A stretch of DNA of 15,663 nt from the NCBI GenBank assembly GCA_007129135.1, contig SKWB01000179.1:1-15663 (forward strand), written 5' to 3'. The position numbers and the translations under genes are program-made. The notes under the pieces are model-generated. The model was not told the DNA's origin and made no database searches. It saw only the letters and a list, made by a program, of their open reading frames with translations. This document shows positions 1 through 6,307 of this stretch, piece by piece (positions within the stretch are counted from its first letter, which is position 1; each line of letters begins with the position of its first letter). The DNA is from Halococcaceae archaeon (GTDB taxonomy: Archaea > Halobacteriota > Halobacteria > Halobacteriales > Halalkalicoccaceae).

Positions 1-68
1 GCGCCGACCGGACCGCCACCGAGGACGAGGACGGTCTCCTCCGAGAGGTCGTGGAGCAGCGGGATCAT
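1..68 (-). CDS. Precorrin-2 dehydrogenase / siroheme synthase, N-terminal fragment (cut by window edge)
   Basis: Only the first 22 codons are inside the window. The visible peptide starts MIPLLHDLSEETVLVLGGG and continues PVGA, which is a beta strand followed by the Gly-rich GGGPVG turn of an NAD-binding Rossmann fold. This opening is typical of the Met8p/CysG-N family, which oxidises precorrin-2 to sirohydrochlorin and in some members also inserts iron to give siroheme. The ATG at 68-66 lies 7 bp after the stop codon of the siroheme decarboxylase gene, so the two are surely co-transcribed, and the product of this enzyme is on the route to the substrate of the upstream one. A short partial NAD-binding protein of another kind cannot be excluded from 22 residues alone, but the context makes the call likely. 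Confidence 0.75.
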   Translation of the reverse strand, partial: MIPLLHDLSEETVLVLGGGPVG

Positions 69-75
69 GGCGGTA

Positions 76-1179
76 TCACGCCGTGTTCGCGCTCGCCCGT
101 TCGCCCATCCTGATGCCGGTCTTCTTCAGGATCCGTGTCGAGAAGAGCGTGTCCCAGCCGCCGACGTCGATCTCGGCTGCGGGAACGCCCGAGGAGGGCT
201 CCTCGTCCACGTCGAAGAACTCGGCCATCCGGTCGCGGACCTCGCGGATCCGCCGCTCGGACTCGGCCTCGCTCCGCCCGTGGGTCATCGCGAAGACGTT
301 GTACGGCCAGACCCCCTCGTGGCGCGGCCGTTCGTAACAGTGGGTGACGAACGGGAGCGAGGCGACCGACGGGCCGACCTCCCCGACGAGTTCGTCCGGC
401 ACGTTCCAGACGGTCATCCCGTTCTCGGTGTAGCCGAGCGCGTAGTGGTTCGGGATGACGCCGATCCGCCTGATCTTCCCCTCCTGGACGAACCGTTTGA
501 CCGTTTCGAGCACCCAGTCGGTCGCCACACCGACCTCGGCGGCGACGTCAGCGTACGGCGTCTCTGTCACCGGGAAGCCGTCCTGGACCGCGAGGACGAG
601 GTCGCGTTCGTCGGGGGTGAGCGTCGTCCGGCCGCTCGGCTCGACCGCTGGCCCGAGATCGGAGAGGTCGATATCCCCCTCCGGGATCGGCCCGTCGACG
701 TAGAACTTCGCCTCGACGCGGAACTCCCGTTCTTTGGGTAAGTTGTACGTCGGCTGTCCGGTCTCGGCTTCGATCTCCGCGAGCACCGCCTCGACCCGAT
801 CCGGGTCGGCGACGCTCACGACGAACCACATGTTCAGGTGGGGGTGCTCGCGCTCGTAGTTGTGTGCGACCTCGCGGTGGGCGTTCACCAGGTCCGTCAC
901 CTCCTCGAACCGCTCGGGCGGGGCGTGCATCGCGACGAGCGTCGCCGCCCCCCCGATCCGCTCGGCGTTGATCAGCGGACCGAACCGCGAGAGCGTTCCG
1001 GCCTCACAGAGCGCGCGGACCCGGTCGACGAGTTCACCCTCGCTCACACCCAGGCCGCGTTCGGAGAGCGCCTCGGAAGCGGGGGCGAACGGCCGCTCGG
1101 TGACGGGAAAGCCGCCCTGAAACGCGTTCACGACGGCTCTATCGAGTGCTTCGAGCTCGGAGACCTCCGCCCGTGTCAT
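76..1179 (-). CDS. ahbAB: Fused siroheme decarboxylase (AhbA-AhbB), alternative heme pathway
   Basis: The 367-residue protein has two Lrp/AsnC-like halves, each with a winged-helix start and a ferredoxin-like domain. Half one (about 1-165) carries QGGFPVTERPF (21-31) and NYEREHPHLNMWFVV (107-121). Half two (about 185-360) carries QDGFPVTETPY (199-209), CYERPRHEGVWPYNVF (281-296) and FSTRILKKTGIRM (346-358). These are the hallmarks of AhbA and AhbB, which together convert siroheme to 12,18-didecarboxysiroheme in the siroheme-dependent heme route of archaea and sulfate reducers. In many organisms the subunits are separate genes of about 150-180 residues, so this is a natural fusion. It is sometimes annotated as an Lrp/AsnC transcription regulator, but the decarboxylase motifs argue against that. 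A precorrin-2 dehydrogenase gene follows 7 bp downstream. The ATG at 1179 lies 27 bp from a TATA-like element, supporting this start. Confidence 0.9.
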   Translation of the reverse strand: MTRAEVSELEALDRAVVNAFQGGFPVTERPFAPASEALSERGLGVSEGELVDRVRALCEAGTLSRFGPLINAERIGGAATLVAMHAPPERFEEVTDLVNAHREVAHNYEREHPHLNMWFVVSVADPDRVEAVLAEIEAETGQPTYNLPKEREFRVEAKFYVDGPIPEGDIDLSDLGPAVEPSGRTTLTPDERDLVLAVQDGFPVTETPYADVAAEVGVATDWVLETVKRFVQEGKIRRIGVIPNHYALGYTENGMTVWNVPDELVGEVGPSVASLPFVTHCYERPRHEGVWPYNVFAMTHGRSEAESERRIREVRDRMAEFFDVDEEPSSGVPAAEIDVGGWDTLFSTRILKKTGIRMGERASANTA

Positions 1180-1201
1180 ACCTGATTCTCGGGGTTCGTG
1201 C

Positions 1202-1209
1202 GGAATAAG
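1202..1209 (-). promoter_or_regulatory. TATA-like element of the ahbAB operon
   Basis: Read on the minus strand the element is CTTATTCC, centred about 27 bp before the ATG at 1179. That spacing fits an archaeal TATA box driving a leaderless or nearly leaderless transcript. The rest of 1180-1303 shows only a weak CGCCG/CGGCG inverted repeat (1233-1248) and no gene. Confidence 0.45.
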
Positions 1210-1303
1210 CGTCGCGTTCTCGTACGGGCGGGCGCCGTCTTCCCGGCGATCGTCGGTTCGTCGTGAGGCGCGCTGGATCCCTCTCTCCAGTCGCCCGCAT
1301 CGT

Positions 1304-3187
1304 CTACCGGTCCCACCGGAGGGCGTAGAGCTGTACGGGGAGCGACGAGCCGCCGGGGGCGACGACGTCGCTCACGATACCCTCGAACGACGCCGTGTCG
1401 ATCGGCCACGTCGCGGTCCGGTAGCCGACGACCGCGACCGGGGCCTCCAGGTAGAGCCGCTCGGAGAGCCCACGCACCCCCTCGACGCGGCTCTCCTCGT
1501 CGCGCTCGCGCCGGAGGTCCTCGAGGTCGTCGTCCGCGCTCGCCTCGTCGAGCCCGTAGCCGGTGAGGTTGTACCAGGGGCCGTCACCGCCCCCCTCTTC
1601 GACGGTGTTCTCGGCGTGAAAGAGCGTTTCGAGCGTCCGCACGCCGTGCGGCGAACAGCCCCGCCAGGCGAACGGACAGACGTCGAAGTCGGCCGTCTCG
1701 AACGCTCGCTCCCGGATCTCCGCACTCCCCGCGACCTCCACCTCGACCGGGACGCCGAACGCCCGTATCCGCTCTGCGAACCCGTGGGTACTCTCCGCCA
1801 GCGGCGAGGCGCTCCCTTCCGGGGGAGCGAGGACCGAGAGCGGGCGGCCGAGGTACTCGGTGAGCCGCTCGCCGTCGATCGTGAGTTCGCGTGCGACCTC
1901 CGCCTCGAGCAGCGAGTCCGTGACCGTCTCGACGAAGGCGTACTCGTGACGTGCGTCGCCCTGTGTGGTCTCGATACCGGTCGCGCTCTCCGATACCTCG
2001 TGTCCCGCGTGCTCGCCTCCCTCGCCAGTGATCGTCTCGCCGGACTCGAGGAACTCGCGGATCGGCGTCAGCGCGTCCCGTTCCCAGAGCGCCGCCACCG
2101 TGGGATGGTCGTTCGGCTCCTCGCCCGCCGCCGCCTCGGGCCGGAGGTGGGAGAACGCCGGCGGGAGAACGGTGCTGCCGGGGTCGCCGAGCCCCCGATA
2201 CCGCGCGACCCAGCGCTCCCTATCGAGCAGCATCGAGAGCGCCTGTCTGAAGCTCTGGTCGTCGAGCGGCTCGACCCTGGTGTTGAACGCGAGCGCCTCG
2301 AAGCCGTCGTCGGGACCGGTCGCCACGGCCGTGTCGGCACCCTCCCCGGAGAGCCGAACCGGGCCGAGGTCGAACGCGCCGGCGTCGATCGCCCCGCGTT
2401 CCACGTCCGCGACGACCTCGCTCGCGGAGCCGTGGACGCGAAACCGGACCTCCTCGAGGAACGGCCCGCCGCGCATCCCGTACGCCTCCGCCCACCTGGC
2501 TTCGAGCGGGGGCCACTCCTCTCTGAACGCCAGGTCGACCCCCGTACCCGGGTCGAACGCCTCCACGTCCGCGGGGCCGAGCGTGACCGGCTCCTCGGGG
2601 AGCTCACCGACCGGATCCTCCAGGTCGTCGGAGACGTGCTCGGCGAGCAGCGGCACCGAGAACGGGTCCGCCAGCACGCCGACCGGCCCGTCGAAGACGA
2701 TCTCGAGGTCCCAGTCGTCGCTCCCCTCCACCCCGACCACCGCGTCCGCGATCGACCGGTAGCGTGGGGGTCGGTGCTCCCGCAGGAGCTCGTAAGTGAA
2801 CTGCACGTCGCTCGGCCGCAGCGGCTCGTCGTCGCTCCAGCGGATCTCCGCGAGCTCGATGCCGACACGCTCGCCGTCGTCCAGTGCCTCCCAGTCGGCG
2901 AACGCCCACGGGACCGTCTCGAAGCCGTTCGGCTCGACGAGCGCACCCGAGGCGTAACAGAGGTCGACCAGGACGCCCGTCGGTGCGGACTCGACCGAGA
3001 GCGGGGCGAGCGGCTCGAACGCCTCGACGGTCCCGAGGGTGATCCGGCCGCCCCGGGGGGTCTGCTCCTCGGCCGCGTTCGCGCCGCTCCCTCCCTCCCG
3101 CCAGGCGCAGCCGGCGACGCCGAGCGAGAGCCCGAGACCGCCGACGCTCCGAAGGAGCGCCCGGCGTCCCGGTCCCGAACCTGCCAT
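1304..3187 (-). CDS. Tat-exported lipoprotein, ABC peptide/nickel-type solute-binding protein (SBP family 5)
   Basis: The 627-residue product begins with a twin-arginine signal (GRRALLRS, residues 7-14), a hydrophobic stretch and a lipobox ending GVAGC with Cys27, the usual haloarchaeal Tat-lipoprotein arrangement. The mature part resembles SBP family 5 (DppA/OppA/NikA type): GGRITLGTVEAFEPLAPLS near residue 45, a 'WSDDEPLRPSDVQFTYELL' segment near 117-135, and a YALRWDR C-terminus. It should sit on the outer membrane face and deliver an oligopeptide or metal chelate to an ABC permease. No permease or ATPase gene is in the window, so it is an orphan here. Residues about 390-420 form a Gly/Glu/His-rich insertion (EHAGHEVSES) not typical of the family core. 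Substrate unknown. The ATG at 3187 is supported by the signal peptide and a TATA-like element 27 bp upstream. Confidence 0.82.
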   Translation of the reverse strand: MAGSGPGRRALLRSVGGLGLSLGVAGCAWREGGSGANAAEEQTPRGGRITLGTVEAFEPLAPLSVESAPTGVLVDLCYASGALVEPNGFETVPWAFADWEALDDGERVGIELAEIRWSDDEPLRPSDVQFTYELLREHRPPRYRSIADAVVGVEGSDDWDLEIVFDGPVGVLADPFSVPLLAEHVSDDLEDPVGELPEEPVTLGPADVEAFDPGTGVDLAFREEWPPLEARWAEAYGMRGGPFLEEVRFRVHGSASEVVADVERGAIDAGAFDLGPVRLSGEGADTAVATGPDDGFEALAFNTRVEPLDDQSFRQALSMLLDRERWVARYRGLGDPGSTVLPPAFSHLRPEAAAGEEPNDHPTVAALWERDALTPIREFLESGETITGEGGEHAGHEVSESATGIETTQGDARHEYAFVETVTDSLLEAEVARELTIDGERLTEYLGRPLSVLAPPEGSASPLAESTHGFAERIRAFGVPVEVEVAGSAEIRERAFETADFDVCPFAWRGCSPHGVRTLETLFHAENTVEEGGGDGPWYNLTGYGLDEASADDDLEDLRRERDEESRVEGVRGLSERLYLEAPVAVVGYRTATWPIDTASFEGIVSDVVAPGGSSLPVQLYALRWDR

Positions 3188-3209
3188 GGTCGATGCAGAG
3201 CCTCCCGAC

Positions 3210-3217
3210 GCTTAAGT
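3210..3217 (-). promoter_or_regulatory. TATA-like element of the solute-binding protein gene
   Basis: On the minus strand the sequence reads ACTTAAGC, centred about 27 bp before the ATG at 3187. The 43-bp gap to the DUF5778 gene contains nothing else, so the lipoprotein gene probably has its own promoter although it lies directly downstream of DUF5778. Confidence 0.45.
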
Positions 3218-3230
3218 ACGTGCCCGGCCG

Positions 3231-3629
3231 CTACGGAACCGGCGTGATCTCGAAGCCGAGGGCCTCGACGCCCTCGACGACTCGGTCCTGGTCCGCGCTC
3301 GCCTCGTAGTAGAAGACCAGATCGAACGTCCCGTCACGGAGGAGCTGTTGACACTCCCAGACGAACTCCTCGCCCTCGAGTGTGAGTCCCTGGTGCTGGT
3401 TCGACGAGAACTCTGGGTCGTCCACGCCGGAGTAGACGTAGGTGTCCGCCGGATCGATGCCGGCGGCCTCGGCGATCACCTCGCCCACGTCGATCGTCGC
3501 GTCGTGCATCTCGAGGTCCTCGCGCAGGTCGAACTCCGTGTGTACGATCGCCCCGAGGAGTTCGATCTCGCCCGGTTCGAGCAGCGTCAGCGTTCGCTGG
3601 TAGAGGTCGTTCGAGAGGGGGTCGTCCAT
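3231..3629 (-). CDS. DUF5778 family protein, haloarchaeal, unknown function
   Basis: The 132-residue acidic soluble protein has no signal peptide or membrane helix. Its central segment with IVHTEFD (28-34), TYVYSGVDDPEF (about 63-74), SSNQHQGLTLEGEEFVWECQ and FDLVFYYEA matches my memory of the haloarchaea-specific DUF5778 family at full length. No catalytic motif is obvious and no function is known to me. The ATG at 3629 lies about 25 bp from a TTTAG element, supporting a leaderless start. It is divergent from the cis-prenyltransferase gene at 3775, with 145 bp between the two starts, and is followed 43 bp later by the lipoprotein gene on the same strand, which seems to have its own promoter. 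Confidence 0.85.
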   Translation of the reverse strand: MDDPLSNDLYQRTLTLLEPGEIELLGAIVHTEFDLREDLEMHDATIDVGEVIAEAAGIDPADTYVYSGVDDPEFSSNQHQGLTLEGEEFVWECQQLLRDGTFDLVFYYEASADQDRVVEGVEALGFEITPVP

Positions 3630-3650
3630 AGCTCCCCCTCAGTTCGGACG

Positions 3651-3657
3651 GCTAAAC
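3651..3657 (-). promoter_or_regulatory. TATA-like element of the DUF5778 gene
   Basis: The minus strand reads GGTTTAGC across this site, 23-28 bp before the ATG at 3629. TTTAG is a usable haloarchaeal TATA core, and the position fits a leaderless transcript. Confidence 0.4.
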
Positions 3658-3743
3658 CGCTCACGGTCTCCGGTCGCTCTCCCGGGAGGCGGAAACCGGT
3701 CCGGGACGCGACAGGTTCTCACCGTCCCCCCGTGACAGAAGGC

Positions 3744-3750
3744 TCATATC
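3744..3750 (+). promoter_or_regulatory. TATA-like element of uppS
   Basis: The sequence TCATATC lies 25-31 bp before the ATG at 3775, the expected distance for a leaderless transcript. A GGGGTGG at 3764-3770 is only a poor match to a Shine-Dalgarno sequence. Confidence 0.45.
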
Positions 3751-3774
3751 CCTCGCGGCTGTCGGGGTGGACGA

Positions 3775-4698
3775 ATGCGCGCCTGGATTCGGTCGCGGCT
3801 CTCCTCGCTCTACGAGCGGACGCTCGAGCGCGAGGTGGGCGACGGTCCGACGCACGTCGCGGTCATCCAGGACGGCAACCGCCGCTACGCGAGGCGCAGG
3901 GGCGACGAGGTCCCCGACGGCCACCGCGCCGGGGCGAAGACGACCGAGAACGTCCTCAACTGGTGTGAGGAGCTCGGTATCGAGGAGCTCACGCTTTATG
4001 CCTTCTCGACGGAGAACTTCGAGCGCCCGCCGGAGGAGCGCGAGGCGCTCTACGACCTGCTCTGTGAGAAGCTCTCGGAGTTCGCCGACGCGGAGCGGGT
4101 CCACGACCGGGGGGTCCGTATCAGGGCCCTCGGCGAGCTCGAACTGCTCCCCGAGCGGGTCAGACGCGTCGCACGCTACGCCGAGGAACGAACGTGCGAG
4201 TACGACCGGTTCACGCTCAACGTCGCGCTCGCCTACGGGGGGCGGGCCGAACTGCTCGGCGCGGCCCGCGACGTCGCCCGGGCCGTCGACGCGGGCGACC
4301 TCTCCGCCGACGAGATCACCGTCGACGAACTCGACGCGCGGCTCTACGACGCCAGAGTGCGGGACGTCGACCTGATCATCCGCACCGGCGGCGACGAGCG
4401 TACCTCGAACTTCCTGCCGTGGCACGCCAACGGCAACGAGGCCGCCGTCTTCTTCTGTGCGCCCTACTGGCCGGAGTTCTCGCGCGTCGACTTCCTCCGG
4501 GCGGTGCGGACGTACGAACACCGGGAGGCCTCCTGGCAGCGGAGCCGGCGCGACCGCGCGCTCACGCTCGTCGCCGCGCTCTCGGACGTCGACCTCCCGC
4601 GAGCACGGACCGTGATCGACCGCGCGGGCGGAACGCTTCCGACCGACGACGGCTCCGGCATCGACCCCGAGGCTCCCGTCCGCGAGAGCGCGGACTGA
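3775..4698 (+). CDS. uppS: Cis-prenyltransferase, (poly)prenyl diphosphate synthase, catalytically complete
   Basis: The 307-residue protein has every hallmark of the UppS/dehydrodolichyl diphosphate synthase family: the catalytic DGNRR (33-37) after HVAVIQ, DGHRAGA (48-54), LYAFSTENFERP (74-85), NVALAYGGRAEL (149-160) and RTGGDERTSNFL (203-214) with Glu222. The Asp of DGNRR and the downstream Glu bind Mg and diphosphate; the RTGG..R..N region binds the incoming isopentenyl diphosphate. It should build the long cis-polyprenyl (dolichol-type) carrier used for archaeal N-glycosylation and S-layer assembly, at the inner face of the membrane. About 50 residues after the family core (from about 260) form an acidic tail. 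A second, degenerate homologue lies 0.9 kb downstream on the other strand, raising the possibility of a two-subunit enzyme. Confidence 0.93.
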   Translation: MRAWIRSRLSSLYERTLEREVGDGPTHVAVIQDGNRRYARRRGDEVPDGHRAGAKTTENVLNWCEELGIEELTLYAFSTENFERPPEEREALYDLLCEKLSEFADAERVHDRGVRIRALGELELLPERVRRVARYAEERTCEYDRFTLNVALAYGGRAELLGAARDVARAVDAGDLSADEITVDELDARLYDARVRDVDLIIRTGGDERTSNFLPWHANGNEAAVFFCAPYWPEFSRVDFLRAVRTYEHREASWQRSRRDRALTLVAALSDVDLPRARTVIDRAGGTLPTDDGSGIDPEAPVRESAD

Positions 4699-4726
4699 CT
4701 TCGGATCGCGAGAACCGCAGAAACGC

Positions 4727-4734
4727 TTATTATA
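4727..4734 (+). promoter_or_regulatory. TATA box of the DUF7344 gene
   Basis: TTATTATA in an otherwise GC-rich region is one of the clearest TATA boxes in the window. It lies 30-37 bp before the ATG at 4764, implying a leader of only a few nucleotides. It shows that the small regulator gene need not be transcribed with uppS. Confidence 0.6.
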
Positions 4735-4763
4735 CGGTCGTAACTGTATCCAGGTCAGGAACG

Positions 4764-5099
4764 ATGGAGGGCCGTAACGTCGTCCACACCGACCTCTCAG
4801 CGGACACCGTCTACGCCATCCTGAAGCCACGACGACGACGGCTCGTCCTCTCGTACTTCATGGAGACCTCGGCCGAGACGGCCACCACGACCGAGCTCGC
4901 CGAGTGGATCGCCGACCACGAGCGCACCCCCGATCCGGGCGTTCCGGAGCCCTCGCTCCGGACCATCGCGGTCACGCTCACTCACACCCACTTCCCGGTC
5001 CTCGACGAGAACGGGATCATCGACTTCAGCTTCGCGAACGACCGCGTCGAGTACCACTCCTCGCCGGACCTCGAGGCCCACCTCGAGCTTCACTGCTGA
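4764..5099 (+). CDS. DUF7344 domain winged-helix protein, probable transcription regulator
   Basis: The 111-residue product reads MEGRNVVHTDLSADTVYAIL, followed by KPRRRRLVLSYF, TTTELAEWIADHE, SLRTIAVTLTHTHFPVLDENGIIDF and a C-terminal strand segment. The order 'RRRR.VL.YF - ELAEWI - VTLTHTHFPVLDE.GII.F' is that of the haloarchaeal DUF7344 helix-turn-helix family, usually met as small one-domain proteins near signalling genes. The frame stays open upstream into uppS, but the ATG at 4764 is preferred because it begins the family domain and follows a good TATA box. The stop lies 2 bp from the stop of the convergent membrane protein gene. DNA binding is inferred from the fold; its targets are unknown. 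Confidence 0.85.
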   Translation: MEGRNVVHTDLSADTVYAILKPRRRRLVLSYFMETSAETATTTELAEWIADHERTPDPGVPEPSLRTIAVTLTHTHFPVLDENGIIDFSFANDRVEYHSSPDLEAHLELHC

Positions 5100-5101
5100 T
5101 C

Positions 5102-5362
5102 TCACGAGCCCTCTCGCTCACCCTGCCACCTGGTCACCGCGAGCATCGCGTAACAGACGATCACCCCCAGCAACACCGCGTCCGTCAGCTCGGACTCCGG
5201 GACGAGCCCGACGACCCTCGTCGCCCCGAAGACCAGCGCGCCGATCAGGAGCAGTACCCCGACCGCGATGTCGGTCGCCGACTCGCCGTCCCGGAGCCGG
5301 ATCGCGACCAGCACGACGAGCCCGAGAGAGAACACCGCCCAGAGGAGGGTCACGAGAACCAT
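5102..5362 (-). CDS. Small three-helix membrane protein, unknown
   Basis: The 86-residue protein has three hydrophobic segments at about 1-21, 30-52 and 59-77, with short charged loops (RLRDGESAT, ESELTD) and a hydrophilic tail (RWQGEREGS). I do not recognise a family. The first helix begins at the start codon, so the protein probably inserts with its N-terminus used as a signal anchor. The ATG at 5362 has a GTTTTAC element 24-30 bp upstream. The gene is convergent with the DUF7344 gene with only 2 bp between stop codons. Composition matches the neighbouring real genes and the hydrophobic pattern is too regular for a chance frame, which is why I accept it. Confidence 0.72.
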   Translation of the reverse strand: MVLVTLLWAVFSLGLVVLVAIRLRDGESATDIAVGVLLLIGALVFGATRVVGLVPESELTDAVLLGVIVCYAMLAVTRWQGEREGS

Positions 5363-5385
5363 ACTGGCCGCTCGCCGCCACCGGG

Positions 5386-5392
5386 GTAAAAC
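5386..5392 (-). promoter_or_regulatory. TATA-like element of the small membrane protein gene
   Basis: The minus strand reads GTTTTAC here, centred 27 bp before the ATG at 5362. It separates this gene from the hairpin cluster and the cis-prenyltransferase homologue further upstream. Confidence 0.45.
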
Positions 5393-5427
5393 GTTGTCCT
5401 CGGGAACGGTGGCGTGGCGACGAGCCC

Positions 5428-5635
5428 CGGGCGCTTCGTTCCAAAGCGCCCGAACCGCCTGAAGACTCGCTTCGCTCGTCTTCCGCCATTCGGCCTATCG
5501 GCCGAACCGCCGTCACTTCGCGTTCGCTCGTGACGAGCTTCGGACGGCTCGCTCCGCTCACCGTCCGAAACGCCGTCGTTCCGCTGACGCTCCACGACGA
5601 GCTTCGGCCTATCGGCCGAACCGCCGCTGGCGGTT
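5428..5635. repeat. Cluster of hairpins with repeated GAACCGCC and a duplicated 24-bp unit
   Basis: About 210 bp hold several inverted repeats. Perfect stems are: CGGGCGCTT with a 7-base loop (5428-5452); TTCGGCC-TATC-GGCCGAA twice (5489-5506 and 5603-5620); TTCGGACGG with a 13-base loop (5539-5569); and AACCGCC-GCT-GGCGGTT (5619-5635). An imperfect one lies at 5461-5483. The 24-bp unit that begins TTCGGCCTATCGG occurs identically at 5489-5512 and 5603-5626. GAACCGCC follows three of the hairpins (5452, 5504, 5618). The right copy forms the last codons and stop of the second cis-prenyltransferase homologue, so the element has either been copied from, or inserted into, that 3' end. It may act as terminator or RNA stability element for the minus-strand transcript. 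No protein is supported here. Confidence 0.75.
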
Positions 5636-6217
5636 CTGGTAGTCGAGCACCGCCCGGAGGTAGTCCCGTTTCCTGAAATCGCGCCAGTTCACGTCCGTGA
5701 AGTAGAGCTCGGCGTAGACCGACTGCCAGATCATGAAATCCGAGAGGCGTTCGGCACCCGTCTTCACGACGAGGTCGGGTTCGTCCGGGAAGACGAGCTC
5801 CGCTTCGATCTCCTCGGCGTCGATCTCCTCGGCCGAGCGCTCGCCGGCTTCGACCTCGCCGGCGAGCGCCCGCACCGCCCGGGCGAACTCGCGTTTCCCG
5901 CCCAGGCCGATGCTGATCTGGATCGGCGCGTCGGCCGTCTCGGTGTCCTCGGGACCCCTGACGGCGACCCGTTCGGGGGCGTCGATCCCCTCCAGTTCGG
6001 CCTCGAGCGTGGGTGCCGCCGCCGGATCGAGGACGCTCACGTAGACGGTGACGCGCTCGGCCTCGAACGCGAACGCCCAGTCGAGCGCCGCCTCCAGCCG
6101 GTCGTACGCCCCGCGTTCCAACAGGTCGCGTTCGGTGAGCACGAGCGCGACGTGTCCCGGGGGGCTGCTCTCGTGTTGCTGGATGCGGACGGCGAGGTAG
6201 CGGTCGTAGAGGCCCAC
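5609..6217 (-). CDS. Degenerate cis-prenyltransferase homologue, probable non-catalytic subunit
   Basis: The 202-residue protein aligns end to end with UppS: GHVALVL (21-27), GLGGKREFARAV (104-115), PDLVVKTGAERLSDFMIWQ (147-165), VYAELYFTDVNWRDF (167-181) and a C-terminal YQNRQRRFG. The C-terminal half is almost canonical, but where active enzymes have DGNRR this one has TERDL, and the following His-Ala-Gly region is shortened by about 11 residues. The catalytic Asp is therefore missing. This resembles the Nus1/NgBR type subunit of heteromeric cis-prenyltransferases, which lacks the active site but supports its partner. The likely partner is the complete enzyme at 3775-4698. The start is GTG at 6217; no better upstream codon exists. 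The last codons and stop lie within a copy of a palindromic repeat. It is divergent from the DUF92 gene with 90 bp between starts. Confidence 0.85.
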   Translation of the reverse strand: MGLYDRYLAVRIQQHESSPPGHVALVLTERDLLERGAYDRLEAALDWAFAFEAERVTVYVSVLDPAAAPTLEAELEGIDAPERVAVRGPEDTETADAPIQISIGLGGKREFARAVRALAGEVEAGERSAEEIDAEEIEAELVFPDEPDLVVKTGAERLSDFMIWQSVYAELYFTDVNWRDFRKRDYLRAVLDYQNRQRRFGR

Positions 6218-6307
6218 GTCGGTTCCCTTCTCCGAGGGGACCGTAAGGCTGCCGACTGTTCGGAAGCTTCGGAAAGGGTAAGTGTGCGTCAGCGAAACCC
6301 CGAAAGC

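Noticed and set aside
76..1179. Lrp/AsnC transcription regulator
   Set aside because: Although each half has an AsnC-like fold, the NYERE-HPHLNMW and CYERP..EGVWPYN motifs and the neighbouring precorrin-2 dehydrogenase identify siroheme decarboxylase.
1616..3247. 543-aa plus-strand open frame opposite the solute-binding protein
   Set aside because: Arg-rich antisense shadow typical of high-GC genomes; the minus strand has a clear Tat signal, lipobox and SBP fold.
3661..4830. 389-aa minus-strand open frame opposite uppS
   Set aside because: Overlaps a gene with complete catalytic motifs; its translation has no recognisable domain.
5350..5595. 81-aa minus-strand frame across the hairpin cluster
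   Set aside because: Its sequence (SDGERSEPSEARHERTRSD type) only reflects the palindromic repeats; no promoter and no conserved character.
5428..5635. CRISPR-like array
   Set aside because: Repeats are hairpins of different sequence and uneven spacing; only one 24-bp unit occurs twice, and no cas genes are near despite the CARF-type regulator elsewhere in the window.
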